64,000 nucleotides of DNA from Ananas comosus (GCF_001540865.1 NC_033623.1:3195949-3259948); one strand, 5' to 3'; shown: positions 23,682 through 34,571, counted from the stretch's first letter. Numbers and translations are program-made. Notes: generated from the letters alone by a model not told the origin.

Positions 23682-24416
23682 AAATCTCAGTCCTTACAGC
23701 TTCTCTATATCTAGGGACCTAATTGGAGAAGATGATTAAGTAGAGGGGCTTATGTTAGGGTTTGGTTCAAATGAGATCCAAATGAGTGATTGATCTTTTG
23801 TTACCCTAATTGCTAGGCAAGCGAATGTGTTGGTGAACTCGGTTCGGCGATCCAACAAGTCTATGCGGAGAAATAAAAGGAAAAGCCTGTTTTGGCTCAG
23901 TTTTGCTGCAGTCGAGAGAAATCGGCGTCCAAAAATCGCGGGACTTGAATCGTGGTCTTCTAGCATCACTACAGGTGAGGGGTGCTATCCGGAATCGTTG
24001 AATTTTTTTCTATGTCTATGTCGCCTTTTCTTGAGCATATATGTGCGTTATGACATTCATGCATTGCAGAGTGGTGGGCTATTGTTGGGAATTATGTATA
24101 TGCTTTCAATGTTGGTGAATATATGAATTGATTAGTGGACCATACACGTGAACCCTATGAATGTACGAAATGAATGTGGACTATGATTGTAGTAAACAAG
24201 GGTGACATTGACATTAGCTAAAATGAATTATGTTGTATGCTAGATAAGGTAAAACCTTAAAAGCATTGTGAGATGTTGGATTATAATGTTAGTAAACATT
24301 ATGGGCATTGATAAATGTTGAACTATAATAATAATGAGTATTGTGGCAAGTGTGGCCCTGGATATTGTGGCTTGGTGATATTAGTGGCATTATGACAATG
24401 TAACATAGTGACCTTA

Positions 24417-26921
24417 TGTCACGCCCCGGGACCCAGCGGAAGCCCGCCCGGCGCGTGCTCAGACCCGCCATACGTCTAAAACGTATAAGGCGTCTAAGAA
24501 CAACAATAATAAAAGCAATAATAAAAGACATTTAGGAGTATCAGAGCATAATAAATGTCTAAATGCTATAACCAGGGATAAGGATAAAACTGTAAATCCA
24601 CTAAATAAAACATAAAGTGATACAAGGAAATCCCAGATACAAGTGCTATAGGTAGATACATAGGTGGTCTCTATACATGGATACAAAAACCTCTCACTCT
24701 CTCTACTACAAAAAGAAAGAGTAAACCACCTAGGCAAAGTACCGCTCCTCACTAGCTAGCTAAGCGATCCCCTTGCCGCGATCCCGTGCCTCCGCCGGTG
24801 CCGAAGGCTCTGAAAGTAAACCATAAAACAGGGGCGTGAGAACTATTAAAAATAGTTCCCAGTGGGCAATTACTGACTTCAGTGAATGCACCACGAGGCC
24901 CAAAGCTACAAAAGATGTCAGTGACTAACAATGTAGTAAAGCGAAAGGTAAGTAAAATGTAACTCACTATAACATGGAATTTCTACTTAGCATGATTTGC
25001 ACAAGTAATGAAGCAACGATATCATGAATGTACAAGGATGTGTATGACATGCATAAGCACAGAAATTCAACTAATCCGATGTTCTCAATGCAGAAATAGT
25101 AAAGATGCCATTGTTTACTATTCTAGCCCAAGTTCACTTTAATAGTTTTAAAGTTCACATAGCACGTTCTGTCACTAAGTCCCAATCATATAAGACCCAC
25201 CCGAAGGCTGTCTGGCCTGCGCCGTGCCTAATGGCCCCGTGGTAGTCAACATCCCCACTCTAGGAATGAGCCTCCCCCACGGCAATCCACTTCGGCGCCC
25301 AATCCCGCACGGCGAGCATGTGTCGCGATGGCTATCTCCGGAGTGCCGGCTTGTAGGGAGCGACCCTCACAAGCATGTGCGAATGAGCACAAATGGCAAG
25401 CAAACAATGATCTGTCTCAAGTACCAAGTCCTCATGTCTAAAAATATGGAATATATCAAGTATCTCAATGGCCTATCTCTATGTCATCATGTCTCTAACA
25501 TGGAATATAGCAGATACGTAATGGCCTATCAATATGTCTCTATGTTGCAGTTTAAATGTTTACTAGTTCCCAAGTGCCTCTTGATGACACTTTTTGCTAC
25601 TAAGTTCAAATATAGTATAATGTTTCCCATACATGAACATGAGCTAAATTAGCATACTAGACGAGAATCTCATTCGTCCACATGAACCCACCCCACATGC
25701 ATGACAATAACCTTAATTACTCTACCATATAGAGTGAAATTTAACTTACACATAGGGCATGTATTTTAGGTGTTCTAAAATTCACATAAATTCCAATTAG
25801 CATAGGAATGCATTTAAAAATAATTTACGAAGAGTTTAAAATGAATAGGGGCCATTTCGCCCCATCTCCANAAAACTCTTGCAACTCTTCGTAAGCTCCG
25901 ACGAAGATGCCCACTAGCCTCCTAGCACCCTAAAGATGTAGGAACAAGGGTTAAACGAACCTTACGATTAACCCTAAACTCAATCAATAAGCAACATAGG
26001 CTAAGATGGAGAAAAACTCACCTAGGTGAAGAAATTCTCTCTCTAGCTCCAAATGGGAGTTAGAGTTCTTCAAATCCAACCTAAATAAAGGTTCCAAACC
26101 CATCAATTAGGTCTCAAAACCCCCAAATCCAAAAACCCCCAAAATAAACCCTAAATCCCAAAATCCAGGGTTTCATCTAGTAAAACCTAGAAAAACTGTA
26201 TCAAATGGGGATTACAAGCTACCAACCTCAAAAGAAGCTCCAATCCAAGCTCAAAACCAAGTAGGGTTGAAGTTTGATCCTCCACAAAGCTCCAACCGCA
26301 AGTTCCAAGCCACCAAAGTGAGAAATGGGGAAGAAGATGATGCTCCAAAGCCTCCAAGCAAGCTCCTTCTCTTCTTCTTCTTCTTCTTCTTCTTCTTCTT
26401 CTTCTCCCTCTCTTCTTCTCTCTCTAGAATAGGTGGGAAGGGAAGAAATGAGGAGAGAAGAGGGTGAAATGGCCAAATAGGCCATTAAAAGCAACAAAAT
26501 CCACTTAGGTCCCTCAAAAACTCAAATTTACATCAGCCCGGTCTGGGCAGTTTTCGCCCAGAGGGACCGGTCTCCCCGACCTGGGATCGGTCTCTCAGCC
26601 TGCCCCCGAAAATCCAACGTTCGGGAACCGGTCTCTCCCTGCGCGGGACCGGTCTCTCCCCGCGCAGACGTGCTCGGGGACCGGTCTCAACTGCCAGGGA
26701 CCGGTTGCCTCGCCGGCTGCGCAGCACTGTTCACTGGGGGACCGGCCTCTCCTATCAGGGACCAGTCCCTGAGAGTAAAAACTCTCAGGACTCAGCCAAA
26801 ACTCTCGAGATCGAACTTTTAGGCCGGTATACCATCGACGGCCCTCCACCAAGTGTGGAAATGTTCGGAATACAAATCGAACACTCGAACCTCGCAATTT
26901 GCAAAGGTCCAGTGTGCTACA
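24417..26921 (-). mobile_element. Solo LTR, 2505 bp, TSD CCTTA
   Basis: It begins TGTCACGCCCCGGGACC at 24417 and ends GGTCCAGTGTGCTACA at 26921, with CCTTA at 24412-24416 and 26922-26926. It shares the CCGGGACC start, the GTAGGGAGCGACC module (about 25356) and the TTTGCAAAGGTCCAGTG end with 13249-16134. In place of TGTACCGGTACA it has a GACCGGTC array (26560-26770). A CTT microsatellite (about 26368-26405) lies in the leader. A single N is at 25871. Confidence 0.9.
26560..26770 (-). promoter_or_regulatory. ACCGGT palindrome array of the solo LTR
   Basis: Repeated GGGACCGGTCTC, GGAACCGGTCTC and GGGACCGGTTGCC units lie in the same part of the LTR as the TGTACCGGTACA arrays of its relatives. 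The word CTGCCAGGGACCGGTTGCC is shared with the fragment near 3270. Confidence 0.45.
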
Positions 26922-27990
26922 CCTTATGACATAATATGCTAGGGAGGGTAAACCCTTATGAGCATTATGAGAATTGTGGCAAGAGTGGCCAAGTATGTGA
27001 CATACTAGACAAGGTAAAATCCTTTTATGCATTGTGGCAATATAGCAAGTGTGGCTATACGTCCTCAAATTGAGGATTGGATCGATATTCACATTGAGTC
27101 TTGGCTTGAGGAAGGTAGCTCCCCCTCGAGCGGTTCGCTCCGGAGTTGGTCACCACTGGACGAGGTAAAGTCCCCTCAGAAGACGGTCCCTCGGGCATGG
27201 TAAAGTCCCCTCGATCGATAGGAATTTTGGGTTGTGAGTTTTGGGGTTAACAAGTGTTAACCGGGTTGATTGGGTAAAAGCCAAGGAAAGTGAATGTGAA
27301 AAAGTATGCATGCATTATCATTATGATTATCTTACTTGTTGGATTTATTATTGTTTAGGCATTGTAATAGCTTTGTATTAGTTGGTTTGCAATCTATCTA
27401 TTATTTTCTTACATATGCCTGAGTAGACCTAGTGGGCGAGTCGGCGGTGTTAGCGGCCGAACCATTGGAAACTTTGTTGTAATTCTCATCCCACTAACCA
27501 TGCAGGTTCTAGCGCGAGCAGGGCGATCGTGGCTCGTGGCATGGTTATCGTGCTCTAGGTAGCGGACTACCATTGTGTATAGAGCCACCCGTTGTATTTC
27601 ATCTATTATGTTCGATGAATGAAAATGTAATAAAATCATGTAAGAGATGGTAATGTATATTGGATGAATGATTGTAAAGCAAATGTATAAGCTTTGTATT
27701 TGATTGAAAGTGATCAAGTTACAATGTATGATGTAATAGTTAGATTGCTTTCACTTGTGGTTGTTGTTGCTTGCTCTCGAGCAAGCAATGTATACTCGCA
27801 TTCTTATATTTGAATTGTTACTGTTACACATGTGTTGGTAGAGCCTTGGGCGGACAGGAGAGGTGCTGTCCGTTCGGCGTCTGTTGACGTGCCCGAACCG
27901 ACCAAATTGGCGGTCGTAGGGCGTGACAGGGGGCCAATTGCAAAAAAAGCCTTGAGTTTTATTTTGGCCCACAGTGGCGTAAATGCGATG

Positions 27991-27993
<3 letters not shown>

Positions 27994-28042
<49 letters not shown>
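27994..28042. repeat. (TA)n microsatellite
   Basis: About 24 uninterrupted TA units lie between the LTR end at 27928 and the minisatellite. Frames through it are artefacts. Confidence 0.95.
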
Positions 28043-28043
<1 letters not shown>

Positions 28044-28054
28044 CCGTGCCCTCA

Positions 28055-28604
28055 ATACCAGCCGTGGAATTTCGCATCCACGACTATTGTGGCGTGACGA
28101 GAGAAAGGAATCTGCAACTACAGAAGCCGTTCGTTTCCGCATAAAATTGTAAAAACATAGTTTTGTTCGTGACCTCGCCCTTCATACCAGCTGTCGGATT
28201 TTTCATCCACGGTTGTTGTCGCTTGATGAGAAAAAAAAATCCGCAATCCCAGGAGCTGTTTGTTTTCACACAAAATTTTGAAAGGATGATTTTTGTAATG
28301 ACCATGCCCTTTGATACCAACCGCTGGATTTCTCATCCACGGCTGTTGTTGCGTGACGAGAGAAGGGAATCCCCCATCTCAGAAGTTGTTTGTTTCCATG
28401 TAAAATTTTGAAAAAAATAATTTTGGCGATGACCATCATACTAGCCGTAGGATTTCTCATCCATGGTTGAGAAAAAGAATTCATAACTTCAGGAGCTGTT
28501 TGTTTCCACAAAAAAAAAAATGGAAAAGAATTTTTGGCGCCACCATGACCTTGATACTAGAAGGAGTTGTTTGTTTTCGCATAAAACTATAAAAAAAATA
28601 ATAA
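28055..28604. repeat. Minisatellite, about 4.5 units of 116-130 bp
   Basis: Units start at 28055, 28184, 28314, 28438 and 28554, each with ATAC(C/T)AGCCG-like sequence. Each full unit continues with GGATTT(C)TCATCCACGG, GTGACGAGAGAA and GAGCTGTTTGTTT, then an A/T-rich end. The last two units carry internal deletions. The order is unit 1 to a truncated unit 5, and the array abuts a SINE. Confidence 0.85.
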
Positions 28605-28616
28605 CTCTTTAGCATT

Positions 28617-28772
28617 TTTTTTTTTGAGAGAAAGGTAGCATGCTACCCGCTTCGTTTATTTCATTTAGAAATAACTTAGCTGGAAATGTGAATCAACTAG
28701 GATTTGAACTTGGGTCTCGGGTATCAACCACCAAGTCCTTTTGCCACTTGCGCCAGGGACGGTCGGTAACTT
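28617..28772 (-). mobile_element. tRNA-derived SINE, about 156 bp, TSD TCTTTAGCATT
   Basis: Read on the minus strand it has an A-box-like TGGCGCAAGTGG and a B-box-like AGTTCAAATCC. It ends in TTTCTCTCAAAAAAA, an A-rich tail. The 11-bp TCTTTAGCATT occurs at 28606-28616 and 28773-28783, a retroposition-type target duplication. The layout fits plant Au-like SINEs, which are moved in trans by LINE machinery. Confidence 0.85.
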
Positions 28773-28840
28773 TCTTTAGCATTAGTGCCTGTTCGTATTG
28801 GTTGGAAAAGTATATACAAATTTTACATATAAAATTACAT

Positions 28841-30911
28841 GGCCAATTTGCATAAAAAATTCATAAATTTTGAGCTTTTGCAAAACTGGGCTGCCTTTTT
28901 TTATTTTGCAGATTCGGTCCGAATTTTCAGCAAACTGACCAAAATACCCTTATTACTTTTTCTCTCTCCTCTTTCTCTCTCATCTTCTTTTCTCTCGTTT
29001 ATTTTTTTTTCTCTCGCCGAAGAAAGCAGCGGAGGTAGAGGCAGAGGCGGAAACGGCCCACCTAGCCTCTCACCCTTATGCTCTCGCCCTCGTCTTTTAC
29101 CTCGCCCGCGCACCCCCCACCTTCCTCGCCTACTACCCGTCGAGCCCGCGCCGCTACTCTTTTTTTTTTTTTTTTTTTTTTTTTTNNNNNNNNTTTTTTT
29201 TTCTCTCTGACTCTCCTCCACCGTCTCCGACGACGACGCCTCTCTCGCCCTTCCCCGCCCTTCTCGTCCTCTCCTTCTCCCTCCTCCTCTGTTGTCTCCG
29301 ACGACGACGCATCTTCGTCGACGCCGACACCGTGAAAGTCGCTGCGGCGCTGCACCCTCGGAGCGGCGGGTCCTTAACGGCATCGTCGCCGGCGCTGGCG
29401 TCGTGGCCGTTGGCAGAGAGGGATGACAAAAAAAAATTATAGAAGAAGCAAAAAAAAAAAGATAAAAAATTATAGAAAAAGAAAGATGAAAATAAAATTG
29501 CATCGTAAAAATAAAATTACACTATTTTAAAAGAACGTTGCACTATTATGAACATAAGTTGCATTATTTAAGATGTAAACTGCAGTTTTAAGATAAAAAT
29601 TACACTCTTTAAATGAAAATTACATTCTTTGGGAGATATTTATATTGTTTCTCCTCTTATTGTACTCTTTCAGATGTAAATTGATTCCATTAAGATAAAA
29701 GTTATATTTTTTAAACGAAAGTTGCACTCTTTGAGAGATATTTGCATTATTTTTTCTCTTCTTGCACCATTTGAGATGTAAACTGCATCTCTTTAAGAGA
29801 TATTTATACTGTATCTCTTCTTGTTGCACTGTTTTTTTTCTTGTTGCACTATGTCTCATCTTATTGCACTGTTTCTCCTCTTAAAGGTGCAGTTTAAGAG
29901 GAAAAACAGTGTAACAAGAGGAGAAATAGTGCAGCAAGAGGAGGAACAGTGCAACAAGAGGAGAAACAGTATAAATATCTCTTAAAGGGATGCGGTTTAA
30001 ATCTCAATGGGTGCAAGAAGAGAAAAAATAGTATAAATATCTTTCAAAGAGTGCAACTTTAGTTTAAAGAGTGTAACTTTTATCTTAATAGATGCAGTAT
30101 ACATCTAAAAGAGTGCAATAAGAGGAGAAACAGTGTAAATATCTCCAAAAAGTGTAATTTTCATTTAAAGAGTGTAATTTTCATCTTAAAGCTGCAGTTT
30201 ACATCTTAAGTAGTGCAACTTATATCCATAATAGTGCAACGTTCTTTTAAAATAGTACAATTTATTTTAACGATGTAATTTTATTTTCATCTTTCTTTTT
30301 CTATAATTTTTTATATTTTTTTTTTCTTGCTTCTTCTATAATTTTTTTTTTATCACCCCCCTCTGCCAACGGACACGGCGCCGGTGACGACGCTGCTAAG
30401 AACCCTCCGCTCCGAGGCTGCAGTGCCGCAGCGACCTTTACGGTATCGGCGTCGGCGAAGATGCGTCGTCATCAGAGGCGGCAGAGGAGGAGGGAAAGGG
30501 AGAGGACGAGAAGGTCGGGAAAGGGCGAGAGAGGCGTCGTTGTCGAAGACGGTGGAGGAGAGTCGGAGAGGAAAACAAAAAAATGAGTCGCGGTGCGGTC
30601 TCGGCAGGGTCGGAGGCGAGGAAGGTGGGGGTGCGCGGGGGCGGGTGCGGGCGCGGGCGAGGGCGAGAGCATGAGGGTGAGAGGCGAGGTGGGCCATTTC
30701 CGTTTCCACCTCTGCCTCCGCTGCCTCTTCGGCGAGAGAAAAAAAATTGAACGAGAGAAAAAAAAAAAAGGAGAGAGAAAGAGGAAAGAGAAAAAGATAT
30801 AAAGGTATTTTGGTTAGTTTGCTGAAAATCTGGTCCGAATCTACAAAATCGAAAAAAGTGGTCCACGTTTGCAAAAGCGCAAAACTAGTGGATTTTTTAT
30901 GCAAAATGACC
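28841..30911. mobile_element. Long-inverted-repeat (MULE-like fold-back) element, 2071 bp
   Basis: The two halves are inverted copies of each other around about 29.88 kb. The ends are GGCCAATTTGCAT on the left and the complement of GGTCATTTTGCAT on the right. The 9-bp AAATTACAT lies at 28832-28840 and 30912-30920, the duplication size of Mutator-like elements. Outer arms carry CT-rich and GC-rich blocks; the centre consists of TTGCACTxTTT-type short repeats. It encodes no transposase; the many frames are by-products of simple sequence. Eight N lie in a poly-T run at 29186-29193. Confidence 0.8.
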
Positions 30912-31561
30912 AAATTACATTACATAATTTTATTTTCTATATTAAATTATATAAATATAAAAAATTTATTTATATATCCCTAACAGGTGGAGGAAGAAAA
31001 TATTCTCGTGCACCCAATCTACCGCATCATCAGCCATGTAGGCACAATAAATTATTCTTCAATTTTTTTTATTAGGTTATGTTAGTACATCAGAAGCAGA
31101 TATTCCGATAAATCTTATTCGGCACAAAATTTTTCTTACATGGTTAGAATTTAGAAGTTTAATTGCCGTTGGTATTCATGATTGTATAGAATTATATATT
31201 TTATCTTCGAAATGATTTACTTTATTTCACAAAAGCTTAAAACAAAATATTATATTCATTCTTTGAATTTGATCCTCTTGTCATCTATCAAATTTTATAT
31301 ACGGGATTTTTTTGCATCTAGCCCCTTAAAAAAAATTATTTTAAAAATAGCCTCAATAAATTTATATTTGTACTTTTGGCCCTGACCCTACCACGCAGAT
31401 GCCACGTCAGCGTCACACCAGCGGGGCTGGGCCAGGGTGTTAAGTTGAATACGGTGAACCATTCACCGTGGCCAAACACGGTAAATGGTATACTGTGTCT
31501 AGAGAAAATACAAATATATGTATTTTTTGCAATATAAATATTGAAAAGAGGAATAAATAGT

Positions 31562-33839
31562 AAGGATGTCAATAGGTATGGATATCTGAAATATTATCCG
31601 AACCCAAACCCTAATAAATTATTTATATACATAATTTATTTTTATTTTTGACCAATTTGCATAAAAAATCCACTAATTTTGGGCTTTTGCAAAAGTGGGC
31701 CACCTTTTTCGTTTTTGCAGATTCGGTCCTATTTTTCAGTAAACTGACAAAAATACCTTTATATCTTTTTCTCTCTCCTATTTTTTTCTCTCTCGTTCTT
31801 TTTTTCTTTCTCTTCCTAGAGAGCGGCGGAGGCGGAAGTGGAGGCGGAGGCGGTTCGCTTCGGTTTTCTCCGGCGCATCCTTACCCTCACCTGCACCACC
31901 CCCCCTGCCTTCCTCGCCTCCGACCTCACCGAGACCGTGATGTGACTATTTTTTTTTCCCTCTCCGACCCTCCTCCACCGCCTCCGACGACTATGCCTAT
32001 CTCACCCTCTCTCGCCCTTCTTGCCCTTTCCCTCTCCCTCCTCCTTCACCTCCTCCGCCGCCTCCAACGACGATGCCTCTCCGCTGACATCGGCGCCGCG
32101 GAGGTCGTTGTGGCGCTGCAGCCTAGGAGCGGGGGGTTTTTAGCCGCGTAGTCGCCGGCGCCATGGCTGTTGGCGGAGAGGCGTGACAAAAAAAAATTAT
32201 AAAAGAAGGAGGAAGAAAAAAATAAAGACAAAATATTATATAAGAAGGAAGAAGAAGATGAAATTGTATTGTTAAAATAAGATGACACTATTTTGAAACA
32301 AATTTGTACTATTTTAATAAAAATTATACTATTTGATATAGAAATTACACTCTTTTGGAATAGATTTTACACTCTTTAGGCTAACGTTGCACTATTTAGG
32401 AGAATTTTGCACCATTTCTTTTTTTTTTCTTTTTCTTTTTCTCTTCTCCTTCTTCTTCTTCCGCTGCTGCCTCCCGCCCGGCCCGAGGTCCCTTCCCGTT
32501 GTCAGGGCCCTGGAGCGGGGAGGCGCCCTCGTCGCCGGCGACTTTCGGGGCAGTTGGCGGCCCCGGAGCCTGCCGGCGGGTACTTCGTCGCCGTCGCTGC
32601 TGCCGTCGCCGTGGACGGCGAGGCCGCCCTAGTTGATGGCGACCTTCTCGACGAGGCCTACAGAAGGGCGACGGCGCGATCGGCCCCGCGCGGGGAGGCG
32701 CTCCTGATCTCGGCCCGGGCGAGCGAGAGGCAGCAGCAGAAGAAGAAGAAAAAGAGAAAGAGAAAAAGAAAATGAAAAGAAATGGTGCAAAATTCTCCTA
32801 AATAGTGCAACATTAGCCTTAAGAGTGTAAAATCCATTACAAAAGAGTGTAATTTCTATATCAAATAGTGTAATTTTTATTAAAATAGTTCAAAAAAATC
32901 CTAGCAATAATCTTTTAAAAAAATTGCATGAGTTTCAAAAGGAAAGATAGGTGTCGAATTTATTTTAAAACAGTGTAATCTTATTTTAACAGTGCAATAT
33001 CATCATCTTCTTCATTCTTATATAATTTTTTGTCTTTCTTTTTTTCTTCTTCCTTCTTTTATAATTTTTTTTTGTCACGCCTCTCCGCCAATGGCCACGG
33101 CGCCGGCGACGCTGCCACTAAAGACCCCCCGCTCTGAGACTGCGGTGCCGCAGCGACCTCCGCGGCGCCGATGTCAACGGAGAGGCGTCGTTGTTGGAGG
33201 CGGTGGAGGAAGCGAAGGAGGACGGAGAGGGAAAAGGCGAGAAAGGCGAGAGAGGGTGAGATAGGCATCGTCGTCGGAGGCGGTGGAGAAGGGTCGGATA
33301 GGGGAAAAAAAAAAGTCACAGCGCAACCTCGGTGGGGTCGGAGGTGAAGAAGGCGGGGGGTGCGCGGGCGAGGGTAAGGATGCATCGAACAAAACCGAAG
33401 CATGCTACCTCCGCCTCCGCCTCTACCTCGGCCGCTCTCTTGGAAGAGAAAGAAAAAATGAACGAGAGAAAAAAAAAAAGAGGAGAGAGAAAAAGGTACA
33501 AGAGTATTTTGGTCAGTTTGCTGAAAAATCGGACCGAATCTACAAAAACGAAAAAGATGGCCCACTTTCACAAAACCCCAAAATTAGTGGATTTTTTAAG
33601 CAAATTGGCCTTTAATTTTTTATACAATATATAAAATATTTAATAATTTTTATTCCTTAGATCTTCATCCAACGGTATAGATTTTTAAAACCCGCCAGGT
33701 TCGGGTTTCGAGTTTTTGGTCGGGTATAGATATGGGTATGGATTTTTAAAACCCATCGGGTTCGGATCCGGGTTTGGGTTTTAATTTGATTTTCGGGTTC
33801 GGGTTCAGGTTTTTGAAAATCTGGCCCGTTGACATCCCT
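31562..33839. mobile_element. GGATGTCAA-ended element inside the outer element
   Basis: Its ends are AAGGATGTCAATAGG at 31562 and CCCGTTGACATCCCT at 33839, inverted to each other. Near the right end are GGGTTCGGGTTT-type repeats typical of plant hAT-like MITEs. AATAG lies next to both ends, but not as a clean 8-bp duplication. The 31650 element is inserted within it. Confidence 0.45.
31650..33610. mobile_element. Second MULE-like fold-back element, 1961 bp
   Basis: The termini (GACCAATTTGCATAAAAAATC and the complement of GGCCAATTTGCTTAAAAAATC) match those of 28841-30911, as do the arms (TTTTGCAGATTCGGTCC, AAAATACCTTT). The flanks TTTATTTTT and TTTAATTTT agree at 8 of 9 positions. The centre near 32.6 kb is a GC-rich palindrome bounded by CCGCTGCTGCC and GGCAGCAGCAG. 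No transposase. Confidence 0.75.
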
Positions 33840-34162
33840 AATAGGGAGAATATAAGTACGGAATACGGTGAATCATTCACCGTGCTTGAACACGGTGAAT
33901 GGTTTACCGTGTCTAGAAAAAATATATGTATTGCGAAAAATATAAATGTTGAAAAAGAGAAGAAAAAAAAAAAAATGAAACACCGTGTTTGAACACGGTG
34001 AATGATTCACCGTGTTCAACTTGCCAAGCAGGCCCCAGCTCGCTCATGTGGTGCTTGCGTGGCGCCTGCGTGGCAGGATAGGGCCATTTTTTTAAATATA
34101 AATTTGTTGGGACTAATTTTAAAATAAATTTTTTTCAGGAGACCATTTGCAAAAAAAAACTC

Positions 34163-34571
34163 ATATTTTTATTATCTTATATAATATTCATAACTAATAA
34201 ATTTATTAATTTATTAAATTATTTTTAATTAATACTTTGATGTTAATTAATTAGATAAATTATTTTTAATTTAAAATTATAACACTTATTCATCTTATTC
34301 CAATCTAACTATTCAAATATTATTTATCTTAGTAGGAATAAATTTAATTTTCTTTTAAATACAAAAAAAATCTAATTGTTGCTTATATCTAAATTTATAT
34401 TTATTTTTTAAATAAATAAATTTTTATTTATATTCGAATCAAATGCAGCGTAAGAGAAAACCGCACCACAGGTGGGTGACCACTCTCTTTTGGAATCCGC
34501 CCCGTTTGCATTCTGATTAAACCTACATCAACATTCGGGCCCTCCGCTGCTCCAGCTTCGGCAAAAGCTAA
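34163..34571. other. AT-rich spacer and upstream region of the DUF1997 gene
   Basis: Bases 34163-34440 are strongly AT-rich; from about 34445 the composition shifts to C-rich, gene-like sequence. No convincing TATA box or start codon in frame with exon 2 is seen. An in-frame TAA is at 34569-34571. Confidence 0.5.

Larger units (their letters stand above)
18491..23698 (-). mobile_element. Solo LTR with TSD GCTTC, interrupted near its start
   Basis: It begins TGTCACGCCCCGGGATCC at 18491 and ends CAGTCCTTACA at 23698, with GCTTC at 18486-18490 and 23699-23703. All but 17 bp of its right end lies left of the nested LTR 21085-23681, so its net length is about 2.6 kb. A 25-N gap lies at 18975-18999. 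No coding sequence is recognised; short frames around 20.4-20.8 kb lack homology. Confidence 0.8.
17900..27928 (+). mobile_element. Host LTR ending GGGCGTGACA, split by two later insertions
   Basis: Three pieces (17900-18490, 23704-24416, 26927-27928; about 2.3 kb together) form one plus-strand LTR once the nested insertions and their duplications are removed. The third piece ends GTAGGGCGTGACA at 27928 and matches the LTR ending at 2956. The first piece carries the palindrome GGGTCCGGACCC (about 18085) and a TATA-like TTATAAGTG (18198), followed by a CT-rich leader. The 5' terminus lies in the gap at 17800-17899, so the flanking duplication cannot be checked. Confidence 0.7.
31303..34162. 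mobile_element. Outer inverted-repeat element with nested insertions
   Basis: The left arm (31303 to about 31555) and right arm (about 33845-34162) are inverted copies. Shared pieces include TTTATATTT plus TGGCCCT, CCACGCAG.TGCCACG, and the ACGGTGAA..ATTCACCGT palindromes. The ends are GGGATTTTTTTGCATCTAG and the complement of GAGTTTTTTTTTGCAAATGG, again MULE-like. I could not fix a clean 9-bp duplication. Confidence 0.6.

Noticed and set aside
13253..26930. CRISPR-like or tRNA/rRNA features
   Set aside because: No regular direct-repeat/spacer array and no cloverleaf was found; the recurrent motifs are LTR palindromes.
27751..28152. Frames containing runs of Ile-Tyr
   Set aside because: These are translations of the TA microsatellite.
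28839..29503. Open frames rich in Pro, Ser, Arg and Lys in the fold-back elements (also 30353-30913, 31648-32151, 33059-33615)
   Set aside because: They are translations of CT/GA-rich transposon arms and poly-T runs; mirror images occur in both arms and no domain is present.
32407..32775. Possible coding region in the GC-rich centre of the second fold-back element
   Set aside because: The sequence is a palindrome (CCGCTGCTGCC/GGCAGCAGCAG) with no recognisable protein similarity.
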